Assembly: GCF_001551835.1 (NCBI RefSeq)
Contig: NZ_LODL01000005.1
Coordinates: 295,767-357,293, forward strand
Direction of reading: 5' to 3'
Length of the DNA: 61,527 nt
Source: Dechloromonas denitrificans
GTDB lineage: Bacteria > Pseudomonadota > Gammaproteobacteria > Burkholderiales > Rhodocyclaceae
A program made the translations under genes and the position numbers. The notes beneath the pieces are model-generated. The model had not been told where the DNA came from and did not search any database. It saw nothing but the letters and a program-made list of their open reading frames with translations. Below, one piece after another: positions 1 through 8,498 of the stretch; position 1 is the stretch's first letter; each line of letters opens with the position of its first letter.

Positions 1-2288
1 GCGCCGGACTTGCCGAGAACGCCGTAGTAGCCTTCTTCGGTCAGGATCAGCGCATCCATCTTGGTCGGCGGAGCGATCCACAGACGGGTCGGGATGTCGG
101 ACTTGCCTTCGAGGACCTTACCGGCGGCACGGAAGTGGCCGATGTTGGTCATGCAGGAGCCGATGAAGACTTCGTCGATCTTGGCGCCGGCGACTTCGGA
201 CAGCACTTTGACGTCGTCCGGATCGTTCGGGCAGGCCAGGATCGGCTCGGTGACTTCGGCCAGGTCGATTTCGATGACCGCAGCGTACTGGGCGTTGGCG
301 TCAGCCTTGAGCAGCGTGCCGTTGGCGATCCAGTCTTCCATGGCGTTGATGCGGCGCTTCAGGGTGCGGGCATCGGCGTAGCCTTCGGCGATCATCCACT
401 TCATCAGGGTGATGTTCGAACGCATGTACTCGACGATCGGTTCCTTGTTCAGGGCGATCGCACAGGCAGCGGCGGAACGCTCGGCGGCGGCGTCGGACAG
501 TTCGAAAGCCTGTTCAACCTTGAGATCCGGCAGACCTTCGATTTCGAGGATGCGGCCGGAGAAGACATTCTTCTTGCCCTTCTTCTCGACAGTCAGCAGG
601 CCAGCCTTGATGGCGTACAGCGGAATGGCGTTAACCAGGTCGCGCAGGGTGATGCCGTCCTGCATCTTGCCCTTGAAGCGAACCAGTACGGATTCCGGCA
701 TGTCGAGCGGCATGACGCCGGTGGCGGCGGCAAAGGCGACCAGACCGGAACCGGCCGGGAAGGAGATGCCGATCGGGAAACGGGTGTGCGAGTCACCGCC
801 GGTACCGACGGTATCCGGCAGCAGCAGGCGGTTCAGCCAGGAGTGGATGACGCCGTCGCCCGGACGCAGCGAAACGCCGCCACGGGTCGAGATGAAGGAC
901 GGCAGTTCGCGGTGCATCTTGACGTCGACCAGCTTCGGATAAGCGGCGGTATGGCAGAAGGACTGCATGACCAGATCGGCGGAGAAGCCGAGGCAGGCCA
1001 GGTCTTTCAGTTCGTCGCGGGTCATCGGGCCGGTGGTGTCTTGCGAACCGACGGTGGTCATCTTCGGCTCGCAGTAGGTGCCCGGCAGGATGCCGGTCAC
1101 GCCGCAGGCCTTGCCGACCATCTTCTGGGCCAGCGAGTAGCCCTTGCCGTCGTCGGCCGGGTTCTGCGGCAGGCGGAACAGCGTGGATTGCGGCAGGCCG
1201 AGGAATTCGCGCGCCTTGGTGGTCAGACCGCGACCGATGATCAGGGGGATACGGCCGCCGGCACGGACTTCGTCCATGATCACGGCAGTCTTCAGCTGCG
1301 ATTCGGCGATCACGGTGCCGTTCTTCAGCGCGGTGACCTTGGCGGTAGCGGCATCGACCCGCAGTTCGATCTCGTCGCCCATGTCCATCTGGCCGCAATC
1401 GAGTTCGATCGGCAGCGCACCGGCATCTTCCATGGTGTTGAAGAAGATCGGGGCGATCTTGGAGCCGAGGCAGACGCCACCGAAACGCTTGTTCGGGACG
1501 AAAGGAATGTCTTCACCGGTGAACCACAGCACCGAGTTGGTGGCGGACTTGCGGGAAGAACCGGTACCGACCACGTCGCCGACGTAGGCGATCAGGTTGC
1601 CCTTCTTGGCCAGCGCTTCGAGTTGCTTGATCGGGCCGCGCGAGCCCGGTTCGTCGGCTTCGATGCCCGGACGCGGGTTCTTCAGCATGGCCAGGGCGTG
1701 CAGCGGGATGTCAGGACGCGACCAGGCATCCGGTGCCGGCGACAGGTCGTCGGTATTGGTTTCGCCGGTGACCTTGAAGACGGTCAGCTTCTGCGAAGCC
1801 GGAACTTCCGGACGCGAGGTGAACCATTCGCCATCAGCCCAGGACTGGATGACGTTCTTGGCATTGGCGTTGCCGGCCTTGGCCAGCTCGGCGACATCGT
1901 GGAAGAAGTCGAACACCAGCAGGGTCTTCTTGAGGCCTTCGGCGGCCACGGCGCCGCAAGTCGGGCAGGCGAGCAGGTCGATCAGCGGCTTGACGTTGTA
2001 ACCGCCGAGCATGGTGCCGAGCAATTCGGTGGCTTTTTCCTTGGAAATCAGGGCACAGGCTTCTTCGCCCTTGGCGACCTTGGCCAGGAACTCGGCCTTG
2101 ACCTTGGCGGCGTCATCCACACCAGCCGGCACGCGGTAGGTGATCAGCTCGACCAGAGCGGCTTCTTCGCCCTTCGGCGGATTCTTCAGCAGGCCGACCA
2201 GTTCGGTGGTCTGTTGCTTGGACAGGGGCAGCGGCGGGATACCGAGGGCTGCACGCTCTGCTACGTGGGCGCGATAGGCTTCAAGCAC
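1..2288 (-). CDS. acnB: Aconitate hydratase B, 3' end cut by window edge
   Basis: Bifunctional aconitase/2-methylisocitrate dehydratase of the TCA and methylcitrate cycles, a cytoplasmic [4Fe-4S] enzyme. About 762 residues are visible from a GTG start (2286-2288), reading (M)[20 protein letters not shown], preceded by a good AAGGAAG ribosome site. AcnB hallmarks are present: the N-terminal HEAT-like swivel region, the [13 protein letters not shown] loop and [10 protein letters not shown], which holds the first cluster cysteine. The last two cluster cysteines and the C-terminus (about 100 residues compared with E. coli AcnB) lie beyond position 1. Two copies of a DnaA-box repeat lie in its upstream region. 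Identity is secure; the GTG start is well supported. Confidence 0.95.
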   Translation of the reverse strand, partial: MLEAYRAHVAERAALGIPPLPLSKQQTTELVGLLKNPPKGEEAALVELITYRVPAGVDDAAKVKAEFLAKVAKGEEACALISKEKATELLGTMLGGYNVKPLIDLLACPTCGAVAAEGLKKTLLVFDFFHDVAELAKAGNANAKNVIQSWADGEWFTSRPEVPASQKLTVFKVTGETNTDDLSPAPDAWSRPDIPLHALAMLKNPRPGIEADEPGSRGPIKQLEALAKKGNLIAYVGDVVGTGSSRKSATNSVLWFTGEDIPFVPNKRFGGVCLGSKIAPIFFNTMEDAGALPIELDCGQMDMGDEIELRVDAATAKVTALKNGTVIAESQLKTAVIMDEVRAGGRIPLIIGRGLTTKAREFLGLPQSTLFRLPQNPADDGKGYSLAQKMVGKACGVTGILPGTYCEPKMTTVGSQDTTGPMTRDELKDLACLGFSADLVMQSFCHTAAYPKLVDVKMHRELPSFISTRGGVSLRPGDGVIHSWLNRLLLPDTVGTGGDSHTRFPIGISFPAGSGLVAFAAATGVMPLDMPESVLVRFKGKMQDGITLRDLVNAIPLYAIKAGLLTVEKKGKKNVFSGRILEIEGLPDLKVEQAFELSDAAAERSAAACAIALNKEPIVEYMRSNITLMKWMIAEGYADARTLKRRINAMEDWIANGTLLKADANAQYAAVIEIDLAEVTEPILACPNDPDDVKVLSEVAGAKIDEVFIGSCMTNIGHFRAAGKVLEGKSDIPTRLWIAPPTKMDALILTEEGYYGVLGKSG

Positions 2289-2506
2289 GGCGACTTCCTT
2301 TCGTAAAGGGTTGCTCTGGGAAAACGAATATTTTACGACAATGGCGACGGCCGAATGGTTCGGCATGTTGCTTCCCAAGGCCGGCCCGCAAGTCTTATAT
2401 ATTATATGTTATCTCACCGCTTTTGCTAAGTGCGGCATGCGCTGGCGCCAGACCCCAACGGTCGACTGCTCAAAATTTGCGCAAAGCATAGAAAGGCCTG
2501 CCAGAT

Positions 2507-2570
2507 CAATGGATTAGCCCGCTTGCCCAGAGCTTATCCACAGACTTACCCGACTAAAACGGGGATAAAA
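2507..2570 (+). repeat. 64-bp DnaA-box repeat, copy 1
   Basis: One of three ungapped 64-bp copies (others at 2637 and 3084). It carries the perfect DnaA box TTATCCACA at 2534-2542 inside the invariant 18-mer TTATCCACAGACTTACCC. An opposed half-box, GGATAA, lies at 2563-2568, exactly 29 bp from the first box in all three copies. It lies upstream of acnB, in intergenic DNA. Confidence 0.85.
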
Positions 2571-2636
2571 ATTATCTATCCTCAGAACAGCGAATCTGCC
2601 CAATTCTTGAGCACACACCCACAAACGCTGCACCAT

Positions 2637-2700
2637 CAATGACTTGGCGAATCTATCCAGCGCTTATCCACAGACTTACCCAATGAAAAAGTGGATAAAC
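2637..2700 (+). repeat. 64-bp DnaA-box repeat, copy 2
   Basis: Second copy, with TTATCCACA at 2664-2672 and the opposed GGATAA at 2693-2698. Read on the minus strand, the second half is TTATCCACT, one mismatch from a DnaA box. This copy is more diverged in its first 25 bp and in its AATGAAAAAGT segment, but the 18-mer core is identical. It lies between the tautomerase gene and acnB. Confidence 0.85.
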
Positions 2701-2705
2701 GCTGC

Positions 2706-2714
2706 TTATACACA
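2706..2714 (+). promoter_or_regulatory. Additional DnaA-box match
   Basis: TTATACACA fits the relaxed DnaA consensus TTWTNCACA and lies 6 bp after repeat copy 2. It makes the local cluster denser than chance would suggest. Whether DnaA binds here is inference. Confidence 0.5.
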
Positions 2715-2732
2715 GCGCCGTGCCGCTTGAAA

Positions 2733-2936
2733 CTACTGCCCGCGCTGGCGGCGGAGGGTGACGCTTTCGCCACCAATCCCCCAGTTGTCGGTCTCCACTT
2801 CATCGATGACGACGACCGTGGTTTGCGGATTCTTGCCAAGCACCGTGCGCAGCAGTTCGGTGACGCCGTGGATCAGTTCAGCCTTCTGCTCGGTCGTCGC
2901 CCCTTCGCGGGTGATCTTGATATTGACGTAAGGCAT
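2733..2936 (-). CDS. 4-oxalocrotonate tautomerase family protein
   Basis: Small (67 aa) tautomerase-superfamily protein. It begins MPYVNIKITREGATTEQKAE, so removal of Met exposes Pro1, the catalytic base of 4-OT enzymes. The beta-alpha-beta fold pattern (strand, helix AELIHGVTELLRTVLG, strand TTVVVIDEV) and the length are typical. The start is fixed by the Pro and by an AGGAGAG ribosome site; the frame stays open further upstream but without a better start. Enzymes of this family isomerise unsaturated keto acids or act as dehalogenase/tautomerases; the substrate cannot be told from sequence. It is monocistronic, between acnB and tal, with DnaA-box repeats on both sides. Confidence 0.85.
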   Translation of the reverse strand: MPYVNIKITREGATTEQKAELIHGVTELLRTVLGKNPQTTVVVIDEVETDNWGIGGESVTLRRQRGQ

Positions 2937-3083
2937 CGCGCTCTCCTGATCTCTAAAAACAGGCAGCGTACCGCAAAGGCCGCGGCGGGAAAATTGCATT
3001 GTGGCGATAGCTTCGATCTGAATAAGCGATAACCAAGCGACAGTCGCCCATTTTTTGGGCACTGCCTCTTTTTCCTTGCCGGA

Positions 3084-3147
3084 CAATGGATTAGCGAAAC
3101 CATCCCGAGCTTATCCACAGACTTACCCGACCAAAACGGGGATAAAT
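3084..3147 (+). repeat. 64-bp DnaA-box repeat, copy 3
   Basis: Third copy, with TTATCCACA at 3111-3119 and the opposed GGATAA at 3140-3145. It is nearly identical to copy 1 over its last 37 bp. It lies in the divergent intergenic region between the tautomerase gene and tal, so it could serve either promoter. Confidence 0.85.
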
Positions 3148-3203
3148 AGAATTTATGAAAGTGCGCTGCTAGACTGACGTTTTTAGCTAACGGACCCACG
3201 CGC

Positions 3204-4241
3204 ATGTCCCGCATCAAAGCCATCGCCCCGCTCGGCCAGCAGATCTGGCTGGACAACCTGACCCGCCAGTTGCTCGATTCCGGCGAACTTGCCGGCTGGA
3301 TTGCCGACGACGCCATCGCTGGCGTCACTTCCAACCCGGCCATCTTCTACAACGCGATTCGTAGCGACCCCGGCTACCAGGCCGAAGCCGCCCGCCTGAA
3401 GAGCGCTGCGGTCGACCCGGAAAAACGCTTCGAAACGCTCGTCCTGCCCGATATCCGTCGGGCCTGCGAATTATTCGCACCGCTCCATACCGCCAGCCAA
3501 GGCCGGGCCGGCTTCGTCAGTTTCGAAGTGGCGCCGGAACTGGCCGACGACGCAGCCGGCACGCTGGCCGCCGCCCGCCGGCTGTGGCAGGAAATCGACC
3601 GGCCGAACGCGATGATCAAGATCCCGGCGACGACGGCCGGCCTGACGGCGATTGCCGACGCCATCGCCGAAGGCATCAACGTCAATGTCACGCTGATCTT
3701 CGGGCCGGCCCAACTGGCCGGCGTCCAGGCCGCCTATCGGGCCGGCATCGAGCGCCGTTTTGCCGCCGGCCAGCCGGTCGACCGCATCGCTTCGGTGGCC
3801 AGCGTCTTCATCAGCCGCCTCGACAGCCTGCTCGACCCCAGGCTGCCGGCCGAATTACAGGGCAAGACGGCGATCGCCTTCGCCCGCAACGAATACGCCC
3901 GCTGGCAGCAGTCCGCCGCCCTGCCCGGCGGCGCCCGGCAACAAATGCTGCTCTGGGCCTCGACCTCGACCAAGAACCCGGCCTACCGCGATGTGATTTA
4001 CGTCGAGGAACTGATCGGCGCCGGCACCGTCAATACCGTGCCCGACGTCACCCTCACCGCCTTCCGCGACCACGGCGAAGCGGCCGCCACGCTGGGCCGC
4101 CAGTTGGAGTCAGCACAGGCGCAACTGGCCGCCCTCGCCGCGCTAGGCATCGACCTCGATGCCGTCGGCGAAGAATTGCAGCAGGCCGGCCTCAAGCAAT
4201 TCGCCGAGGCCTTCGCCAAGTTGCTGGAACTGGTGCAGTAG
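3204..4241 (+). CDS. tal: Transaldolase
   Basis: Transaldolase of the non-oxidative pentose phosphate pathway, moving a dihydroxyacetone unit from sedoheptulose-7-P to glyceraldehyde-3-P through a Schiff base. It has 345 aa. The TIM-barrel signatures are GVTSNPAIF near residue 41 and IKIPAT with Lys139 as the predicted Schiff-base lysine, followed by GINVNVTLIF. Late motifs WASTSTKNPAY and GAGTVNTVP match the prokaryotic Tal family that is longer than E. coli TalB. The start follows the AT-rich repeat-bearing leader. A DUF1439 gene follows after 5 bp, probably co-transcribed. Confidence 0.95.
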   Translation: MSRIKAIAPLGQQIWLDNLTRQLLDSGELAGWIADDAIAGVTSNPAIFYNAIRSDPGYQAEAARLKSAAVDPEKRFETLVLPDIRRACELFAPLHTASQGRAGFVSFEVAPELADDAAGTLAAARRLWQEIDRPNAMIKIPATTAGLTAIADAIAEGINVNVTLIFGPAQLAGVQAAYRAGIERRFAAGQPVDRIASVASVFISRLDSLLDPRLPAELQGKTAIAFARNEYARWQQSAALPGGARQQMLLWASTSTKNPAYRDVIYVEELIGAGTVNTVPDVTLTAFRDHGEAAATLGRQLESAQAQLAALAALGIDLDAVGEELQQAGLKQFAEAFAKLLELVQ

Positions 4242-4246
4242 TCGGC

Positions 4247-4798
4247 ATGAAAACGAGCCGCTTTGCGCTGCTGCTGATCGCCGGCCTGGCCCTGGCCGGC
4301 AGCGTCGGCGCTGCCCTGTTCGACCGGGAGGTGGTCTTTTCGGAAACGGAAATCCAGAATTCGCTGCTCAAGAACGGGCAGCAATCGCAAAACTACGGCG
4401 GCTGGATGACCGTGACGCTGCGCGAAGCACCGCGGATCACGCTGGGCAACCCGGAAGGCAAGGTCGGCATCGCCGCCCGCCTGTACATCGCGCTGCTCGG
4501 CGGCAGCGCCGTGCCGGTCGAGGTCACCGGGACGGCCGGGGTCCGCTACGACGACCAGCGCAAGGCCTTCTTCCTGGAAAACCCGGTCGCCCACAGCATC
4601 GAATCGCAGGCCATTCCGCGCGAGGCGGCACCGGGCGCCAAGCAGGCGGTCAACGCGCTGATCGCCAGCTATTTCCGCAGCAAGCCGGTCTATGTGCTGC
4701 GCGAGGACGGCAGTGCCGAAGAAATCGCCGCCCGCTGGCTGCTGCGCAGCATCCGCATCGAACCCGGCCGCGTCGTGGCGACGCTGTCGCCGTCCTGA
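4247..4798 (+). CDS. DUF1439-like exported protein
   Basis: A 183-aa protein with a clear signal peptide: n-region MKTSR, hydrophobic core ALLLIAGLALAGSVG, likely cleavage near residue 22. The mature part (FDREVVFSETEIQNSLLKNG...) resembles DUF1439/YceB-type periplasmic lipid-binding-like proteins, but there is no lipobox cysteine. Function unknown. It starts 5 bp after the tal stop, so it is probably in an operon with tal. The family call rests on pattern recognition and is moderately secure; the coding call is strong. Confidence 0.8.
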   Translation: MKTSRFALLLIAGLALAGSVGAALFDREVVFSETEIQNSLLKNGQQSQNYGGWMTVTLREAPRITLGNPEGKVGIAARLYIALLGGSAVPVEVTGTAGVRYDDQRKAFFLENPVAHSIESQAIPREAAPGAKQAVNALIASYFRSKPVYVLREDGSAEEIAARWLLRSIRIEPGRVVATLSPS

Positions 4799-4807
4799 AG
4801 CCGGAAC

Positions 4808-5239
4808 TCAGCCCTTCGGCCAGAGAATCATCTGCGTGCAGCGGAAGAGCGCGATCTTCCGCCCGTTCGCCTCGTCGGTGACCACCGCATCCCAGACCTG
4901 CGTATTGCGCCCGAGATGCTGCGCCGTCGCCACGCAGGCGATGCTGCCCTCCTTGACCGTGCCGAGATGGTTGCTTTTCAGTTCAATGGTGGTGAAGGAC
5001 TGCGCGCCGTCCGGCAGATGGGCGATGGTCGCGTAGCCGCAGGTCGTATCGGCCAGCGCGACGACACTTGCCGCATGCAGGAAGTCGTTCGGGGCGAAAT
5101 GCAGCTTCTTGACCGGCATCCGGCTGCTCACCGTATTCGGTGCCAGGCTGAGAATCTGGATACCGAGATAGCCCGGCAGGTATTCCAGGCCGCGCTCGTT
5201 CAGTTCGGCAATGGAAACATCGCTACGTAGTGTCGTCAT
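4808..5239 (-). CDS. PaaI-type hotdog thioesterase
   Basis: A 143-aa hotdog-fold protein, probably an acyl-CoA thioesterase. The hotdog helix region FLHAASVVALADTTCGYATIA and the following strand SFTTIELKSNHLGTVKEG are the usual active-site landmarks of the PaaI/YbgC-like group, in which an Asp in the ALAD segment activates water. The substrate is unknown. It is convergent with the DUF1439 gene (9 bp apart) and lies 30 bp downstream of the MFS gene on the same strand, so the two may form an operon. Confidence 0.85.
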   Translation of the reverse strand: MTTLRSDVSIAELNERGLEYLPGYLGIQILSLAPNTVSSRMPVKKLHFAPNDFLHAASVVALADTTCGYATIAHLPDGAQSFTTIELKSNHLGTVKEGSIACVATAQHLGRNTQVWDAVVTDEANGRKIALFRCTQMILWPKG

Positions 5240-5269
5240 TTACTGTTCTCCTTTTATGGTGTGTTCTAT

Positions 5270-6484
5270 TCAGGCCATCGCCAGTTTCGGCGCGATCGGC
5301 GCTTCGCGGATCGGCAGATTGACGATCGCTGCCGCCAGGGCCAGCGCCATGTCGGCGTACCACATCCAGCCGAAGTCGCCGAACTGGGTAATCACCAGCC
5401 CGCCCAGGTAGGCGCCGAGGAAGCCGCCGATCTGGTGGCTGAGCAGGGTCAGGCCGAACAGAGTGGCCAGATAGCGGATGCCGAACAGCTTGCCGACGAT
5501 GGCCGCGGTCGGCGGCACGGTGGCCAGCCAGGTGAAGCCGAGGCCGGCGGCGAACAGGTAGAAGGTCAGTTCGGTACGCGGCGCCATCAGGTAGAGGGCA
5601 ATCAGCACGGCGCGCGAGGCATACATCGCGGCCAGCACGTACTTGCTGCGGTATTTGGCGACGCAGGAACCGGCGTACAGGCTGCCGAAAATATTGGCCA
5701 GCCCGATGATGGCCAGCGACCAGCTGGCGACCGCCGGCGGCAACCCGCACAGATTGACTTCGCCCGGCAGGTGCGTGACCAGGAAAGCGATATGGAAGCC
5801 GCAGGTAAAGAAGCCGGCATGCAGCAGCAGGTAGCTCGGGTCTTTCATCGCCGTACCGACCGCCCGCTTCAGGCCGCCTTCTTCATGCGTGTGCGGGACG
5901 TGCCCTTCCACCGGCCGGGTCAGCTTGCCAATCAGCGGCAAGGCGGCCAACGTCATCAGGGCCATCGCCCACATGGCGCCCATCCAGCCGATGCCCTGGA
6001 TCAGTTTCTGCAGGATCGGGGCAAAAACGAACTGGCCGAAGGAGCCGCCGGCATTGATGACGCCGGACGCCGAACCGCGCGCTTCGAGCGGCAGGCGCTG
6101 GGCGGCGGCACCGATCAGCACCGAAAAGCTGCCCGCCCCCGACCCGATGGCCGAAAGCAGACCGAGTGAAACGACCAGGCCGAAACCGGTGCCCATGAAG
6201 GGGGTGATGGCGCAACCGAGGGCCAGGACGACCAGACCGCCGATCAGCACGGCGCGCGGTCCGTAACGGTCGGCCACGGCGCCGGCCACCGGCTGGATCG
6301 CGCCCCAGGTGAATTGGCCGACGGCCAGCGCCAGGCTGATGCTGGCAATGCCGAGGCCGGTACTGGCGTCGATCGGCGCGATGAACAGGCCCAGCGACTG
6401 ACGGGCGCCCATGGTGACCATCAGGATGCCGGCGGCGGCCAGCGTGACGATCAGGATGTCGGGGCGATTCAATGAACGCAACAT
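5270..6484 (-). CDS. MFS transporter
   Basis: A 404-aa major facilitator with about 12 hydrophobic segments. It has the loop-2/3 signature GAVADRYGPRAVLIGG and a second-half counterpart. The size and the layout without a large extracellular domain recall CynX/oxalate-formate-antiporter-like carriers; the substrate cannot be assigned. It is transcribed divergently from a LysR regulator across a 102-bp gap containing inverted repeats, the usual layout for a regulator controlling its neighbour. The thioesterase downstream may be co-transcribed. ATG at 6482-6484. Confidence 0.9.
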   Translation of the reverse strand: MLRSLNRPDILIVTLAAAGILMVTMGARQSLGLFIAPIDASTGLGIASISLALAVGQFTWGAIQPVAGAVADRYGPRAVLIGGLVVLALGCAITPFMGTGFGLVVSLGLLSAIGSGAGSFSVLIGAAAQRLPLEARGSASGVINAGGSFGQFVFAPILQKLIQGIGWMGAMWAMALMTLAALPLIGKLTRPVEGHVPHTHEEGGLKRAVGTAMKDPSYLLLHAGFFTCGFHIAFLVTHLPGEVNLCGLPPAVASWSLAIIGLANIFGSLYAGSCVAKYRSKYVLAAMYASRAVLIALYLMAPRTELTFYLFAAGLGFTWLATVPPTAAIVGKLFGIRYLATLFGLTLLSHQIGGFLGAYLGGLVITQFGDFGWMWYADMALALAAAIVNLPIREAPIAPKLAMA

Positions 6485-6530
6485 ATGCTTATTCCAGAAG
6501 TCTTGTTTGAGCCCACACTATAGTTAGCAA

Positions 6531-6576
6531 ATCCGTTGGCAAAAAGCCGATAATTCGGCCCACTACGTCAACGGAT
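6531..6576. promoter_or_regulatory. Candidate LysR operator region
   Basis: In the gap between the MFS and LysR genes, ATCCGTTG (6531-6538) is repeated inverted as CAACGGAT (6569-6576). A second perfect dyad, GCCGA-TAAT-TCGGC, lies between them (6546-6559). Nested dyads in a LysR divergent promoter are good operator candidates; binding is inference. Confidence 0.5.
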
Positions 6577-6586
6577 CATTGACAAT

Positions 6587-7513
6587 ATGCAATGGCTCAA
6601 TAGTTGGGACGCCTTCATCAAGGTCGTCGAAAGCGGCAGCATGGCCGCGGCGGCACGCCGGCTGGACTGCTCGCGCGCCCAGATCAGCAAGCAGGTGGCC
6701 GAACTGGAACAGAGTTTCGGCGTCCGCCTGTTCGAACGCTCGACCCGCAAGCTGAGCCTGACGCCCTCCGGCGAAATCTTCCACCAGCACGCGCTGCGCG
6801 CCCTGGAGGCCATCCACAGCACCGAAGTTGCCGTCCGCAACCTGGGCGACGCGCCGCACGGCGTGCTGCGCATCAGCGCCTCGATCACCTTCGGCCGGCT
6901 GTACATTGCCCCGCTCTTGCCGAAAATCGTCGCCAAATACCCGGAACTGACCTGCGAACTGGTGCTGACCGATGCCCTGGTCGATCTGCTCGAAGACAAC
7001 ATCGACCTCGCCCTGCGCCTGACCAAGAGCCCGCCGCAGGACGCCGTGGCGCGCAAGCTGGCGCACATGAAACGGGTGATCTGCGCGACGCCGGCCTACT
7101 TCGCGGCGCATGGCGAGCCGAAGACGCCGCACGAACTCGCCCATCACCAGTGCTTCAACTTCCTGCAACTCGAAGACGGTCGCGAATGGCAGCTGCTCGA
7201 CCGCAACGGTGATGAAATCCGCATTCCGATCGACAGCAAGATCCGTTTCAACAACGTCGATTGCATTCTCGACGCCACGCTGGCCGGGCATGGTATCGCG
7301 CTGCTGCCGACCTACCTGTGCGGCCCGGAAATCGCCGCCGGCCGGCTCAAGACGCTATTCGACGATTTCGAGCCGATGAGCAGCTTCGGCCGCCACCTTT
7401 ACGCCTGCTATACGCCGAGCCGGGTCCGCGTGCCGAAAGTGAGGGTCTTGCTCGACGAACTGGCCAGTCTGTTCCAGCCCGCTCCGCCCTGGGAAAGCGC
7501 GGCCAGTTCCTAA
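6587..7513 (+). CDS. LysR-family transcriptional regulator
   Basis: A 308-aa LysR regulator. The N-terminal winged HTH spans about residues 5-62 (WDAFIKVVESGSMAAAARRL, then SRAQISKQVAELEQSFGVRLFERS). The effector-binding domain follows from about residue 90 (HGVLRISASITFGRLYIAPLL). The domain pattern resembles the CrgA/AaeR-type group found in many proteobacteria. It is divergent from the MFS gene and probably controls it through the dyads at 6531-6576. The ligand is unknown. Its 3' end overlaps the convergent ykgJ-like gene by 4 bp. Confidence 0.92.
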   Translation: MQWLNSWDAFIKVVESGSMAAAARRLDCSRAQISKQVAELEQSFGVRLFERSTRKLSLTPSGEIFHQHALRALEAIHSTEVAVRNLGDAPHGVLRISASITFGRLYIAPLLPKIVAKYPELTCELVLTDALVDLLEDNIDLALRLTKSPPQDAVARKLAHMKRVICATPAYFAAHGEPKTPHELAHHQCFNFLQLEDGREWQLLDRNGDEIRIPIDSKIRFNNVDCILDATLAGHGIALLPTYLCGPEIAAGRLKTLFDDFEPMSSFGRHLYACYTPSRVRVPKVRVLLDELASLFQPAPPWESAASS

Positions 7514-7824
7514 AGCGGCGGCAGGCCGCAGCGCTGCCGAGCCCGGTTGCAGGCGGCATGCTCGGTATCGAATTCGCGGCAGGGCGACGGTCGACCGTCG
7601 TAAATCGTGCATTTCACGGCGCTGCCGATTTCGCCGGCCAGCGCCACGCAGCGCGGCGGGCTGGCATCGGTGCCCGCCATGCGGACGATGTTGGCGGTGA
7701 CCGGCACCGTCATCGCCGGCAGCACGCCTGGCCCCCAGGCGAAGGCGCCGCCGGCCAGCTCGGCCGGGTGAAAATCGACGCGAAAACTGACGCAGCAGGC
7801 GCCGCAGGACTGGCAGGGACTCAC
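7510..7824 (-). CDS. YkgJ-family cysteine-cluster protein
   Basis: A 104-aa zinc/iron-chelating (CxxCxxCC) family protein. The start SPCQSCGACCVSFRVDFH and the later cysteines (RCVALAG..., KCTIYDGRPSPCREF) match E. coli YkgJ in order and spacing. Function unknown; a metal-binding cluster is inferred. I chose the GTG at 7822-7824 because it overlaps the trmB stop as GTGA and places the first Cys motif as in YkgJ. An in-frame ATG at 7848 would add 8 residues. It is the last gene of the dusC-trmB-ykgJ operon. Confidence 0.85.
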   Translation of the reverse strand: MSPCQSCGACCVSFRVDFHPAELAGGAFAWGPGVLPAMTVPVTANIVRMAGTDASPPRCVALAGEIGSAVKCTIYDGRPSPCREFDTEHAACNRARQRCGLPPL

Positions 7825-8498
7825 GGCAGGCTGACCCGGCAGCGCCATAGCTGATGGCCGGAAGCGAGGTATTTCTTCTCGAAAGGCGTCATCGGATCGT
7901 CCGTTGCCCATGGCTCGGCGGCGACCGTCTGACCGGTGAGCAGGCTCAGCGCCTGCGCCATTTCCTCGATGTAGATCCGCCAGTTGCTGCGGCATTCCAG
8001 TTTGCCCCCCAGTTCGCGCCAGACCGGAAACACCGCATGCCCCTGCCAGCGCCGGGCCAGGTGGCCGATCTTCGGCCACGGGTTCGGGTAGAGGTTGTAA
8101 TGGCGGGCCAGCCGCACGCCGTGCTCGGCGAGCAGGCGCCAGAAATCGACCAGATCGGCGCGGATCAGCACGGCATTGGCCGGCAGCGCCATCGGCTTGC
8201 CGCGCCCGATGCGGTCGCTCGACTGATCGACGCCGAACACGAAATGATCGGGAAACTGCTCGGCCAGCCGCAGCGTGCTCCAGCCGACGCCGCAGCCGGC
8301 GTCGAGGATCAGCGGCGCATCCGGCTGCCAGGCGGCGCGGGCAGCCATGGCGGCGGCGAAGGCCTCCCGGTTGTAATCGAGGATCGGCTTGCGGAACGGG
8401 TGCGCCATGTGGCGGCGGACGAGTTCCTCCAGGTCGCGGTGCGGCCCGTCCTGGGCGCTGGAGATGAAACGCGAATTGCCGTCGTGGGCGGTGCTCAT
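7821..8498 (-). CDS. trmB: tRNA (guanine-N7-)-methyltransferase (TrmB-like)
   Basis: A 225-aa SAM-dependent methyltransferase forming m7G46 in tRNA. The SAM-binding motif LILDAGCGVGWSTLRLAEQFP is followed by FGVDQSSDRIGRG. The TrmB hallmark HYNLYPNPWPKIGHLARRW is seen near the middle, and TPFEKKY near the C-terminus. The N-terminus is somewhat unlike typical TrmB, so it may be a diverged paralogue. ATG at 8496-8498 overlaps the dusC stop by 4 bp, indicating translational coupling with another tRNA-modification gene. Confidence 0.8.
   Translation of the reverse strand: MSTAHDGNSRFISSAQDGPHRDLEELVRRHMAHPFRKPILDYNREAFAAAMAARAAWQPDAPLILDAGCGVGWSTLRLAEQFPDHFVFGVDQSSDRIGRGKPMALPANAVLIRADLVDFWRLLAEHGVRLARHYNLYPNPWPKIGHLARRWQGHAVFPVWRELGGKLECRSNWRIYIEEMAQALSLLTGQTVAAEPWATDDPMTPFEKKYLASGHQLWRCRVSLP

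Noticed and set aside
135..2306. Long open frame on the plus strand opposite acnB
   Set aside because: It is an antisense shadow caused by GC-rich third codon positions; the minus frame reads as an uninterrupted aconitase B.
2507..3147. Chromosomal replication origin
   Set aside because: DnaA boxes are clustered, but there is no dnaA/dnaN/gyrB context and no clear AT-rich unwinding element of the usual form; kept only as a DnaA-box repeat locus.
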